From the NCBI GenBank assembly GCA_900550335.1, contig URRU01000047.1, positions 1-11,033 on the forward strand: a DNA stretch of 11,033 bases, given 5' to 3'. Numbering within the stretch: the stretch's first letter is position 1; every line of letters starts with the position of its first letter. This document shows, piece after piece, positions 1-6,536 of the stretch. A program made the translations under genes and the position numbers. The notes beneath the pieces were generated by a model. That model saw only the letters and a list, made by a program, of their open reading frames with translations. It ran no database searches and was not told the origin of the DNA. This DNA comes from an uncultured Clostridium sp. Its GTDB lineage: Bacteria > Bacillota > Clostridia > Peptostreptococcales > Peptostreptococcaceae.

Positions 1-28
1 ATAATTACACATCAAATATATAAGGAAT

Positions 29-111
29 ATAAGTATTACTTATAAAAAACTAAAGTGAAATTTTATTTATTAAAACTATACATAGATAGTATAATATAGT
101 TATTAACTATA
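29..111. promoter_or_regulatory. AT-rich upstream region with two odd-length palindromes
   Basis: Two perfect palindromes with a single central base are visible. One is ATAAGTA-T-TACTTAT at 29-43 and the other is TATAGTTA-T-TAACTATA at 95-111. The second begins at the last base of a TATAAT hexamer (90-95), where a repressor could cover a transcription start near 102. ACTATA/TATAGT hexamers recur on both strands between 76 and 111. This geometry resembles operator sites, but AT-rich DNA produces short palindromes by chance and no regulator gene is in view. No gene is visible in 1-201. Confidence 0.3.
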
Positions 112-149
112 AGTTAAAAAAAGTAAAAACATAAAAAAAGCTTTTTATA

Positions 150-158
150 TGGTATAAT
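150..158 (+). promoter_or_regulatory. Extended -10 promoter for the rhodanese lipoprotein gene
   Basis: TGG-TATAAT at 150-158 is an extended -10 element (TGn plus a consensus hexamer), placing the transcription start near 165, about 37 bases before the start codon. No good -35 is found 17 bases upstream, which is tolerable for an extended -10 promoter. A second TATAAT at 90-95 could be an alternative upstream start. Confidence 0.5.
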
Positions 159-201
159 GAAAACAAGAACTCATATCAACTAAGGAAGGTAGGGATACAC
201 A

Positions 202-969
202 ATGAAATTAAACAAAAAATTTAAAGTTCTAGCAATAGGTGCAGCATTAGTATTATCTATAGGTGCTGTTGGATGCAGCAAACAGGAAGAAGCACCAAAA
301 GAAGAAGCTAAACAGGAACAGGCTAAAGCAGAAGTTAAAACTATAAAAGGTGATGAAGTAGTAGAAGCAATGAAAGATGCTAATACTGTAGTAATAGATG
401 CTAGAGATGCTTCTGAATACGAAGCTGGACATATAAAAGGAGCATTAAATGTTTTTGTAGACGAAGCTGAATCTAAACTTGGTGATCTTGAACAGTACAA
501 AGACAAAAAAGTAATAGTATATTGCAACTCTGGTAAAAAATCAGGAAAATTAGCACAGTTATTAGTAGACAACGGATTTACTGATGTTTCTAATGCAGAT
601 GGTGTTAAACAGTATGAATATGAATTAGTTCAGGGTAAAGAAGAACCTAAAGCAGAAGTTAAAACTATGAAAGGTGATGAAGTAGTAGAAGCAATGAAAG
701 ATACTGCTAACACTGTAGTAATAGATGCAAGAGATGCTAAAGACTTCGCAAAAGGACATATAGATGGTGCTATAAATGTATTCGTTGATGAAGCTAAAGA
801 TAAATTAGGTGAATTAGAACAGTACAAAGACAAAAAAGTAATAGTATACTGCAACTCAGGAAATAAGAGTGGAAAATTAGCACAGTTCTTAGTAGACAAT
901 GGATTTACAGATGTTTACAATGCAGACGGTGTTAAACAGTACGAATACGCTTTAGTTAAAGGTGAATAA
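202..969 (+). CDS. Twin-rhodanese-domain lipoprotein
   Basis: This 255-residue exported protein has a lipoprotein signal peptide: a Lys-rich N-terminus, a hydrophobic stretch at residues 9-23, and a lipobox ending GAVGC with Cys25 as the lipidation site. A charged Glu/Lys/Gln linker covers about 26-43. Two rhodanese (sulfurtransferase-fold) domains follow at about 44-145 and 152-252. Each has a conserved IDARD and GHI motif and a catalytic-loop Cys: VYCNSGKKSG with Cys108 and VYCNSGNKSG with Cys217. Since both loops keep the Cys, both domains may carry persulfide or sulfane sulfur on the outer face of the membrane. The substrate cannot be read from sequence. The domains are nearly identical, indicating a recent internal duplication. 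The start is supported by a GGAAGG Shine-Dalgarno sequence around 184-189. The gene is monocistronic, with its own promoter upstream and a terminator downstream. Confidence 0.88.
   Translation: MKLNKKFKVLAIGAALVLSIGAVGCSKQEEAPKEEAKQEQAKAEVKTIKGDEVVEAMKDANTVVIDARDASEYEAGHIKGALNVFVDEAESKLGDLEQYKDKKVIVYCNSGKKSGKLAQLLVDNGFTDVSNADGVKQYEYELVQGKEEPKAEVKTMKGDEVVEAMKDTANTVVIDARDAKDFAKGHIDGAINVFVDEAKDKLGELEQYKDKKVIVYCNSGNKSGKLAQFLVDNGFTDVYNADGVKQYEYALVKGE
328..966 (+). repeat. Tandem internal duplication of the rhodanese domain
   Basis: Two in-frame copies run from about 328-651 and 652-966. They share a 33-base exact match (346-378 and 670-702, offset 324) and a 32-base exact match (490-521 and 817-848, offset 327). 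The 3-base change in offset is one extra codon in copy two (KDTANT versus KDANT). Exact identity over such runs, including third codon positions, points to a recent duplication or continuing gene conversion. Confidence 0.85.
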
Positions 970-998
970 TTAAAATAAAATAATAGATTGTTTTTTAG

Positions 999-1034
999 AA
1001 AAGACTGTATTTATAAAAATACAGTCTTTTTTTT
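999..1034 (+). terminator. Rho-independent terminator after the rhodanese gene
   Basis: A perfect 12-bp stem, AAAAGACTGTAT (999-1010) with ATACAGTCTTTT (1019-1030), closes an 8-base loop and runs into a T tract to 1034. It lies 30 bases after the stop codon. Confidence 0.88.
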
Positions 1035-1359
1035 GTTATTCTCTTCATAAAGTTTACATAAAGTGATATAATTGATAAGGTCTGAAAAATTTGGTTTAAA
1101 AAATAAATGATTAAATGATTCAAATTTTTCGATTAATTCGACTAATTAAAAAAAGTTACAAACTATGGTATAGTAATGAAATTTTTAGAGAATTATTATA
1201 TAATAAAGAATACGATAAAAATAAATATAAAAACATATTTAAAAATGTATTCGATATATATAGAGAGATAAATATAAAAATATAAGCGATAGATAGAATA
1301 GATAAAAAAAGATAGATAGCTAATTTTAAATAGAGAAATAAGTTAGAGGAGAAAATAAT
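1035..1359 (+). promoter_or_regulatory. murA upstream region: candidate promoters and long leader
   Basis: This 325-base stretch has no gene. Two extended -10 elements are visible: TGA-TATAAT at 1064-1072 and TGG-TATAGT at 1166-1174. Neither has a convincing -35. A 10-bp inverted repeat, GAAAAATTTG (1084-1093) with CAAATTTTTC (1121-1130), encloses 27 bases between them. Further down GAATAC (1208-1213) pairs with GTATTC (1247-1252) around a smaller AT hairpin. A GATAGA-rich purine run follows at about 1288-1320. If the second promoter is used, murA mRNA has a leader of about 180 bases. I recognise no known riboswitch class in it. Confidence 0.4.
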
Positions 1360-2610
1360 ATGCCAAAAATAATCGTTAAAAAAAGTGCACCTTTAAGAGG
1401 TACAGTTAAAATAGACGGAGCAAAAAATGCCGTATTACCAATAATAGCAGCAACATTACTTGCAGATGGAAAATCAGTATTAAAGGGTGTTCCAAATCTT
1501 AGAGATGTTCATGTTATATCAGATCTTTTAAGACATCTAGGAGCTGAGGTAACATATGAAGGAACAACTTTAACAGTAGATGCTAGCAATATAACAACTT
1601 GTGAAGCACCATACGAATTAGTAAGAAAAATGAGAGCTTCATTCTTAGTAATGGGTCCTTTACTTGCTAGATTTAATCATACAAAAATATCTATGCCAGG
1701 AGGATGTGCTATAGGAACAAGACCAATAGACTTACATCTAAAAGGATTTAAATCACTAGGAGCAGAAGTAGAAATAGATCATGGATTTGTTGAAGCGAAG
1801 ACAGAAAAATTAACAGGAAATAAATTATACCTTGATTTCCCATCAGTAGGAGCTACAGAAAACATAATGATGGCTGCAGCATTAGCAGAAGGAACAACTA
1901 TAATAGAAAATGCAGCAGAAGAGCCAGAAATAGTAGACTTAGCTAACTTCCTAAATGAAATGGGAGCAAACGTTAAAGGTGCGGGAACAAATACAATAAA
2001 AATAAAAGGTGTTGAATCTTTAAAAGGTGCTGAACACACAGTAATACCTGATAGAATAGAAGCAGCTACTTATATGGTTGCAGCAGCTATGACAAAAGGT
2101 GATATAACTGTGGAAAACGTACTTATGGAACACTTAAAACCAATAATAGCGAAATTAAGAGAAACTGGATGTGAAATAATCGAAATGGAAAATGCGGTTA
2201 GAGTAATAGGACCAGAAGTATTAAAACCAATAGATATAAAAACACTTCCACATCCTGGATTCCCAACAGATGTTCAGGCACAGTTTATGGCAATGCTTAC
2301 AATAGCTAATGGTACAGCAGTTGTTATAGAAACTGTATTTGAAAATAGATTTATGCACGTTGCTGAATTTAACAGAATGGGAGCAGACATAAAAATAGAA
2401 GGAAGAAGTGCAATAGTAAATGGAGTTGACAAATTATACGGAGCTAAAGTTAATGCAACTGATTTAAGAGCTGGTGCAGCACTTATATTATGTGGACTTA
2501 TAGCAGAAGGTGAAACTCAGATAGGTGAAATATACCACATACAGAGAGGTTACGTGGATATAGACAAAAAAATAAGAGCTTTAGGTGGAAATATAGAAAT
2601 AGTAGAATAG
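1360..2610 (+). CDS. murA: UDP-N-acetylglucosamine 1-carboxyvinyltransferase (MurA)
   Basis: MurA catalyses the first committed step of peptidoglycan synthesis in the cytoplasm, transferring enolpyruvate from PEP to UDP-GlcNAc. The 416-residue length is normal for the family. The visible signatures are the substrate-binding Lys22-Asn23 in DGAKNAVLP, the active-site loop [14 protein letters not shown] with Cys116, Asp304 in FPTDVQAQ (catalytic base in the family) and DLRAGAAL with Arg370 near the C-terminus. The loop residue is Cys, not the Asp of fosfomycin-insensitive forms, so the enzyme is predicted to be fosfomycin-sensitive. The start is fixed by AGAGGAG at 1345-1351, 8 bases before ATG. 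In spore-forming relatives spoIID, spoIIQ and spoIIID usually follow this copy of murA; here mbl follows directly. Glutamine is encoded only by CAG. Confidence 0.97.
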   Translation: MPKIIVKKSAPLRGTVKIDGAKNAVLPIIAATLLADGKSVLKGVPNLRDVHVISDLLRHLGAEVTYEGTTLTVDASNITTCEAPYELVRKMRASFLVMGPLLARFNHTKISMPGGCAIGTRPIDLHLKGFKSLGAEVEIDHGFVEAKTEKLTGNKLYLDFPSVGATENIMMAAALAEGTTIIENAAEEPEIVDLANFLNEMGANVKGAGTNTIKIKGVESLKGAEHTVIPDRIEAATYMVAAAMTKGDITVENVLMEHLKPIIAKLRETGCEIIEMENAVRVIGPEVLKPIDIKTLPHPGFPTDVQAQFMAMLTIANGTAVVIETVFENRFMHVAEFNRMGADIKIEGRSAIVNGVDKLYGAKVNATDLRAGAALILCGLIAEGETQIGEIYHIQRGYVDIDKKIRALGGNIEIVE

Positions 2611-2770
2611 TATTTTGATTTGATAATATACCTAAGGTTTATTAATGATGCACAAAATAATAAATATACAAGATAATAATAAATTGAAATGTGATATAAT
2701 GTAATTGTGAGATTGAAACAATTAAAAAGATTTAGAGAAAAAGAATATTTATAACAAAGGAGTTTTTGAA
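2611..2770 (+). promoter_or_regulatory. mbl promoter region
   Basis: An extended -10, TGA-TATAAT at 2692-2700, gives mbl its own transcription start near 2707. A TTGAAA (2684-2689) is too close to serve as its -35, and the base run 17 upstream is a poor -35. AAAGGAG at about 2756-2762 is the ribosome binding site. I see no clear terminator after murA, so murA read-through into mbl is possible. Confidence 0.5.
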
Positions 2771-3814
2771 ATGGCAAAAGTATCTGGTGTTGATATAGGA
2801 ATAGATTTAGGAACAGCTAATGTTTTAGTATACGTAAGTGGAAAAGGAATAGTACTTGAAGAACCTTCAGTAGTTGCAATAGATAACAAAACAAATGAAA
2901 TACTTGCAGTTGGTCAGGAAGCTAAAAAAATGATAGGTAGAACACCTGCAAATATATCAGCTATAAGACCTCTTAGAGATGGTGTTATATCTGACTACAA
3001 TACAACTGAAAAAATGTTAAAACATTTTGTTGAACAGATAGTTGAGAAAAAAGGATTCGGAAAATTTGTAATGCCTAGAATAATGGTATGTGTACCAACA
3101 GGAGTTACAGAAGTTGAAAAAAGAGCAGTTGAAGATGCTACAAAACAGGCAGGAGCTAGAGAAGTTTATGTTATAGAAGAACCAATAGCTGCTGCAATAG
3201 GAGCTGGAATAGAAATAGGTGAACCAAGCGGAAATATGATAATAGATATCGGTGGTGGTACTGTCGATATAGCTGTAATATCTCTTGGTGGAGCTGTTGT
3301 AAGTGACTCTATAAAAATGGGTGGAGACAAATTCGACGATGCAATAACAAAATATATGAAAAAACAGCACAACCTTATAATAGGTGAAAGAACAGCTGAA
3401 AAAGTTAAAATAGAAATAGGAAGTGCTTTCAAAAGAGAAGAAGAAAAATTCATGAAAGTAACAGGAAGAAACCAGATAACAGGTCTTCCATGTACTGTTG
3501 AAATAAGCTCAGCTGAAACATTAGAAGCTTTAGATGAATGTGTAGAACAGATAGTTGTTACTACTCACTCTGTACTTGAAAAAACACCACCTGAATTAGC
3601 TGCAGATATAAGTGAATCTGGAATAGTTATGACTGGTGGAGGATCATTATTATATGGATTAGACAAAAAAATAGAACAGAGAACAGGAATAAAAGTTAAA
3701 ATAGCTGACAATCCTTTATCTTGTGTTGCAACAGGTACTGGTGCTGCATTAGGATCATTAGATATATTAAAAACTGGTGGTTCTTTCAAATCAATGCCAT
3801 CAGAAGAAAAATAA
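2771..3814 (+). CDS. mbl: MreB-family cell-shape actin, Mbl type
   Basis: This is a bacterial actin homologue that polymerises on the inner face of the membrane and guides lateral-wall peptidoglycan synthesis. The 347-residue length fits MreB/Mbl. The ATPase signatures are phosphate-1 loop IGIDLGTANVLVY (about 9-21), phosphate-2 loop MIIDIGGGTVDIA (about 156-168) and adenosine motif VMTGGGSLLYGL (about 286-297). EEPIAAAIGAG at about 136-146 is the family's connecting segment. I prefer Mbl over MreB because of the DLGTANVL signature (MreB usually reads DLGTANTL) and the location downstream of murA, the place mbl holds beside spoIIID in Bacillus and clostridia. The C-terminus carries a short Ser/Lys/Glu tail. 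The start ATG has AAAGGAG 8 bases upstream. A hairpin separates it from fabZ. Confidence 0.93.
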   Translation: MAKVSGVDIGIDLGTANVLVYVSGKGIVLEEPSVVAIDNKTNEILAVGQEAKKMIGRTPANISAIRPLRDGVISDYNTTEKMLKHFVEQIVEKKGFGKFVMPRIMVCVPTGVTEVEKRAVEDATKQAGAREVYVIEEPIAAAIGAGIEIGEPSGNMIIDIGGGTVDIAVISLGGAVVSDSIKMGGDKFDDAITKYMKKQHNLIIGERTAEKVKIEIGSAFKREEEKFMKVTGRNQITGLPCTVEISSAETLEALDECVEQIVVTTHSVLEKTPPELAADISESGIVMTGGGSLLYGLDKKIEQRTGIKVKIADNPLSCVATGTGAALGSLDILKTGGSFKSMPSEEK

Positions 3815-3839
3815 TAGAGTATAAATAATCAAATATTAG

Positions 3840-3880
3840 AAAGACTAAGGATTTATTTAAAGTCCTTAGTCTTTAATAAA
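3840..3880 (+). terminator. Hairpin between mbl and fabZ, probable partial terminator
   Basis: A perfect 12-bp stem joins AAAGACTAAGGA (3840-3851) to TCCTTAGTCTTT (3863-3874) with an 11-base loop. The following run is only TTT before AATAAA, so the U tract is weak. Termination may be incomplete, which would let some mbl transcripts supply fabZ. No separate promoter is evident in the 20 bases between this hairpin and the fabZ ribosome binding site. Confidence 0.65.
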
Positions 3881-3901
3881 TAGAGTAATTGGGAGAATAT
3901 T

Positions 3902-4330
3902 ATGTTAAATATAGACCAGATAAAAGAGATAATACCTCATAGATACCCATTTCTTTTAGTTGATAAAGTAGTTGAACTTGAAGAAGGAAAAAGAGCTGTT
4001 GGTATAAAAAATGTAACAGCTAATGAGCCATTTTTCCAGGGGCATTTCCCAGAATATCCACTAATGCCAGGTGTTTTAATAATAGAAGCAATGGCACAGG
4101 TTGGAGCAGTTGCTATGATGTCTCTTGAAGAGAATAAAGGGAAACTAGGAGTATTTGCAGGTATAGATAAAGTGAGATTTAAAAGAGAAGTAAGACCTGG
4201 AGATACACTAAGAATGGAAGTTGAGATGAAGGCTTTAAAAAGAAATATAGGAAAAGCAGATGCCGCAGCTTATGTTGACGGTGAATTAGTGTGCAAAGGT
4301 GAGCTAATGTTTGCACTTACAGAAAAATAA
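3902..4330 (+). CDS. fabZ: 3-hydroxyacyl-[acyl-carrier-protein] dehydratase FabZ
   Basis: FabZ dehydrates beta-hydroxyacyl-ACP to trans-2-enoyl-ACP in the cytoplasmic type II fatty-acid cycle. The 142-residue hotdog-fold protein is typical in length. Visible motifs are [11 protein letters not shown] at about 11-21, the catalytic His48 in [15 protein letters not shown] and the catalytic Glu62 in [22 protein letters not shown] (about 92-102) is the conserved core strand region. The ATG has GGGAGA about 6 bases upstream. The gene stands apart from a fab cluster, so it may supplement one elsewhere in the genome or be the only FabZ; this window cannot tell. Its mRNA probably comes from read-through of the hairpin after mbl, because I find no promoter of its own. 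Confidence 0.95.
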   Translation: MLNIDQIKEIIPHRYPFLLVDKVVELEEGKRAVGIKNVTANEPFFQGHFPEYPLMPGVLIIEAMAQVGAVAMMSLEENKGKLGVFAGIDKVRFKREVRPGDTLRMEVEMKALKRNIGKADAAAYVDGELVCKGELMFALTEK

Positions 4331-4374
4331 ATTTATGCAAAAATAATAATTTGTTTTTTAGTTTGAAATTTATA

Positions 4375-4403
4375 TTGACAAAATATATAATCTATTATAA
4401 AAT
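4375..4403 (+). promoter_or_regulatory. Sigma-A promoter of the SAM-riboswitch/metK transcript
   Basis: A perfect -35 TTGACA (4375-4380) is followed after 17 bases by TAAAAT (4398-4403); TATAAA two bases earlier is an alternative. The predicted start near 4410 leaves about 24 bases before the aptamer P1 stem. Confidence 0.85.
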
Positions 4404-4432
4404 TAGATACGTTGAAAAAATAGACAATCTTG

Positions 4433-4541
4433 ATTACCTTATCAAGAGAGGCTGAGGGACAGGCCCGATGAAGCCCGGCAACCACCCACAATGGGAAGAG
4501 GTGCTAATTCCTACAGGATTTATCCTGAAAGATGAGGTTAT
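4433..4541 (+). ncRNA. SAM-I (S-box) riboswitch aptamer
   Basis: The S-box core is unmistakable: CTTATCAAGAGAGGCTGAGG begins at 4438 and is followed by CCCGATGAAGCCCGGCAACC, then a variable P3/P4 region and AAAGATGAGG near the end. P1 pairs ACCTTATC (4436-4443) with GATGAGGT (4531-4538), including one G-U. This class binds S-adenosylmethionine and, in Firmicutes, turns off methionine and SAM genes when SAM is plentiful. Here it precedes metK alone, so the enzyme that makes SAM is feedback-regulated by its product at transcription elongation. Confidence 0.97.
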
Positions 4542-4592
4542 GTTAATTAGTTACGTATAATTAACCTCTTCTTTTAGTGAAGAGGTTTTTTT
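4534..4592 (+). terminator. SAM-riboswitch expression platform (terminator/antiterminator)
   Basis: The terminator stem AACCTCTTC (4563-4571) with GAAGAGGTT (4579-4587) closes a 7-base loop and is followed by a T run to 4592. The alternative antiterminator pairs GAGGTTA (4534-4540) with TAACCTC (4562-4568), with a second possible helix GTTAATTA (4542-4549) with TAATTAAC (4558-4565). GAGGTT is also the 3' arm of aptamer P1. SAM-stabilised P1 therefore frees the terminator arm and stops transcription. Confidence 0.92.
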
Positions 4593-4757
4593 ATTATGAA
4601 AAATCTTTTGCTATATGAAGCAACAAGAAATTAAACAATACCCAGTGTAAGAAAGTAATAAGAAATAAATTTTTGGAGAAATCCAATGGGAAAAATCCAT
4701 TATAGGAAGATTCGAGAATATAAAAGGTAATTTCAAAGAAAAGGGAGGACAGAAAAA
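4593..4757 (+). promoter_or_regulatory. metK: metK leader downstream of the riboswitch terminator
   Basis: This 165-base stretch between the terminator and metK is long for an S-box leader. It holds two adjacent hairpins. The first is TTGGA-GAAA-TCCAA (4673-4686), a GNRA-type tetraloop. The second is ATGGG-AAAAA-TCCAT (4686-4700, one G-U pair), which shares base 4686 with the first, so the two probably abut or compete for that pair. GGGAGGA at 4743-4749 is the strong metK ribosome binding site. No extra promoter or convincing coding region is seen. Confidence 0.45.
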
Positions 4758-5951
4758 ATGGCAAGACATTTATTTACATCAGAATCAGTAACTGAAGGAC
4801 ATCCAGATAAAATCTGTGACCAGATATCAGACTCAATATTAGATGCATTACTTGAAGCAGATCCAAAATCAAGAGTTGCATGTGAAACTACAGTAACAAC
4901 AGGATTAGTATTAGTAGCAGGGGAAATAAGTACATCAGCATACGTTGATATACCAAAATTAGTTAGAGAAACAGTAAAAGAAATAGGATACACAAGAGCT
5001 AAATTCGGATTTGACTGCGATACTTGTGCGGTTATAACATCTATAGATGAACAGTCAGGCGATATAGCAATGGGTGTTGACGAAGGATTAGAAAGTAAAT
5101 CAGGAGAAGTAACTGAAGAAGAAATAGAAAAAGTAGGAGCAGGAGACCAGGGTATAATGTTCGGATTCGCTTGTAACGAAACTCCAGAGCTTATGCCATT
5201 ACCAATATCTTTAGCTCATAAATTATCAAGAAGATTAACAGAAGTTAGAAAATCTGGACTTCTTGACTACTTAAGACCAGACGGAAAAACTCAGGTAACA
5301 GTAGAATACGAAGACAACAAACCAGTTAGAGTTCATACAATATTAATATCTACTCAGCACAGTGAAGATGTAACAACTGAACAGATAAAAGCAGATTTAA
5401 TAGAACATGTTATAAAAGCTGTTATACCAGCAGAACTTCTTGATGAAGAAACATTATACTATGTAAATCCAACAGGTAGATTCGTTGTAGGTGGACCACA
5501 GGGAGATACAGGACTTACAGGAAGAAAAATAATAATAGATACTTACGGTGGATACTCTAGACACGGTGGTGGAGCATTCTCTGGAAAAGACCCAACAAAA
5601 GTTGATAGATCTGCAGCTTATGCAGCAAGATACGTTGCTAAAAATATAGTAGCAGCTGGACTTGCTGATAAATGTGAAATAGAATTATCATACGCTATAG
5701 GTATAGCTAGACCTTTATCTATATTCGTTGATACATTTGGAACTGGAAAAGTTTCTGAAGAAAAACTAGTAGAACTAGTAAACAAACACTTCGACTTAAG
5801 ACCAGGTGCAATAATAAGAGACTTAGACCTTCTAAGACCAATATACAAACAGTGTGCAGCTTACGGACACTTTGGTAGAACTGATATAGATCTTCCATGG
5901 GAAAGAACTGACAAAGCTGAAATACTTAGAAAAGAAGCTCTAGGCGAATAA
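4758..5951 (+). CDS. metK: S-adenosylmethionine synthetase (MetK)
   Basis: MetK makes S-adenosylmethionine from methionine and ATP in the cytoplasm, as a homotetramer in most bacteria. The 397-residue length is typical. Signatures visible are [18 protein letters not shown] near the N-terminus (His15, Asp17, Lys18), the [10 protein letters not shown] hexapeptide region at 127-136, [16 protein letters not shown] at about 242-257 and the P-loop-like [16 protein letters not shown] at 270-285. DLPWE near residue 378 is the usual C-terminal end motif. The ATG is preceded by GGGAGGA with 8 bases of spacing. Expression is controlled by the SAM-I riboswitch upstream, and the transcript ends at a terminator directly after the gene. 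Glutamine is encoded only by CAG and isoleucine is almost all ATA, suggesting a highly expressed gene in this organism's preferred codon set. Confidence 0.98.
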   Translation: MARHLFTSESVTEGHPDKICDQISDSILDALLEADPKSRVACETTVTTGLVLVAGEISTSAYVDIPKLVRETVKEIGYTRAKFGFDCDTCAVITSIDEQSGDIAMGVDEGLESKSGEVTEEEIEKVGAGDQGIMFGFACNETPELMPLPISLAHKLSRRLTEVRKSGLLDYLRPDGKTQVTVEYEDNKPVRVHTILISTQHSEDVTTEQIKADLIEHVIKAVIPAELLDEETLYYVNPTGRFVVGGPQGDTGLTGRKIIIDTYGGYSRHGGGAFSGKDPTKVDRSAAYAARYVAKNIVAAGLADKCEIELSYAIGIARPLSIFVDTFGTGKVSEEKLVELVNKHFDLRPGAIIRDLDLLRPIYKQCAAYGHFGRTDIDLPWERTDKAEILRKEALGE

Positions 5952-5989
5952 TAAAAACTAAAAATAATAAAAATTAACTAGAATTTTAT

Positions 5990-6030
5990 ATGCATACACT
6001 TTTCATTTGACGAGTGTGTGCATTTTTTTT
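5990..6030 (+). terminator. Rho-independent terminator after metK
   Basis: ATGCATACACT (5990-6000) pairs with AGTGTGTGCAT (6013-6023), 11 bp including one G-U, with a 12-base loop and a T tract to 6030. It lies 38 bases after the metK stop. Confidence 0.9.
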
Positions 6031-6080
6031 GTAAAATATATTATTATAAATATAGAAATATTTGAATGGAGGGGGATTTT

Positions 6081-6437
6081 GTGGGTAAATCTTGGACAGT
6101 AGAAGAGATAAGAAAAGAAATGAAGAAGATGGATAAAATTCTTGGGAAAAAAGGCTCAGAGCTTCCTATAAAAATAAATAAGAGAATGACTAGAAGTCTT
6201 GGAATGTATAAATTCAAAATAGAAGATAAAAAAATAATACCTATTTGTTTTGAATTTGCTCCAAAGACAGTATCTGGGGAATTTGACGAAAAGACAGTTA
6301 TTGGAATAATTAGACATGAATACGCACATTATGCTGCTAATGATATTCATAAAGAAGCGTGTGGACATGATAGAAGGTTTAAAAGTATATGTGAATTAAT
6401 AGGAGCTCCAGGAAATGCTGTTATGAAAAAGAGATAA
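6081..6437 (+). CDS. Small SprT-like zinc metalloprotease-fold protein
   Basis: This 118-residue cytoplasmic protein has a compact SprT-like domain. The zinc site is visible as HEYAH (His79, Glu80, His83), followed by a third ligand in CGHDRRFK (His96). SprT/SprTN relatives include proteases that clear DNA-protein crosslinks; small bacterial members are mostly uncharacterised, so function here is inferred. There is no C-terminal zinc ribbon, and no signal peptide or membrane segment. I chose GTG at 6081 as the start because the strong Shine-Dalgarno GGAGGGGG (6068-6075) sits 5 bases before it. The in-frame ATG at 6066 lies on top of that site and would add 5 residues with no ribosome binding site. 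No clear promoter is visible between the metK terminator and this gene. It precedes the DNA-repair helicase recD2, which has its own promoter. Confidence 0.82.
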   Translation: MGKSWTVEEIRKEMKKMDKILGKKGSELPIKINKRMTRSLGMYKFKIEDKKIIPICFEFAPKTVSGEFDEKTVIGIIRHEYAHYAANDIHKEACGHDRRFKSICELIGAPGNAVMKKR

Positions 6438-6454
6438 ATCTATCTATCTTAAAA

Positions 6455-6468
6455 CGAACTTATGTTTG
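6455..6468 (+). promoter_or_regulatory. LexA/SOS-box-like operator overlapping the recD2 promoter
   Basis: CGAAC-TTAT-GTTTG fits the Gram-positive LexA (DinR) site CGAAC-N4-GTTYG. Against the stricter form CGAAC-RNRY-GTTYG it has one mismatch, in the inner spacer. Its right end overlaps the first three bases of the -35 hexamer at 6466-6471, where LexA would block RNA polymerase. This fits control of recD2, a DNA-repair helicase, and comF behind it. Confidence 0.7.
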
Positions 6469-6494
6469 AAAAAAACTTGTACAATTAGTATAAT
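6466..6494 (+). promoter_or_regulatory. Sigma-A promoter of the recD2-comF operon
   Basis: TTGAAA (6466-6471) and TATAAT (6489-6494) are separated by exactly 17 bases. Transcription would start near 6501, about 36 bases before the GTG of recD2. Confidence 0.8.
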
Positions 6495-6536
6495 TAATCT
6501 TATATGTAGTTAAAATATAACATAGGGGGTGAAAAA

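Noticed and set aside
180..899. Minus-strand open frames opposite the rhodanese gene
   Set aside because: They mirror the two repeats, lack ribosome binding sites and encode Ser/Thr/Ala-rich low-complexity protein. They are shadows of a well-supported + strand gene.
1053..1174. A recurring TTTACA-N8-TATAAT arrangement (1053-1072, 1155-1174 and loosely 10050-10070)
   Set aside because: The spacing is too short for a sigma-A -35/-10 pair, and such hexamers are expected often in DNA this AT-rich.
4596..4634. A 12-codon open frame just after the SAM riboswitch terminator
   Set aside because: Its only possible ribosome binding site is the 3' arm of the terminator stem, and it encodes no recognisable regulatory codons. 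Chance is more likely than a leader peptide.
6066..6080. ATG at 6066 as the start of the SprT-like gene
   Set aside because: It overlaps the GGAGGGGG Shine-Dalgarno sequence that serves the GTG at 6081.
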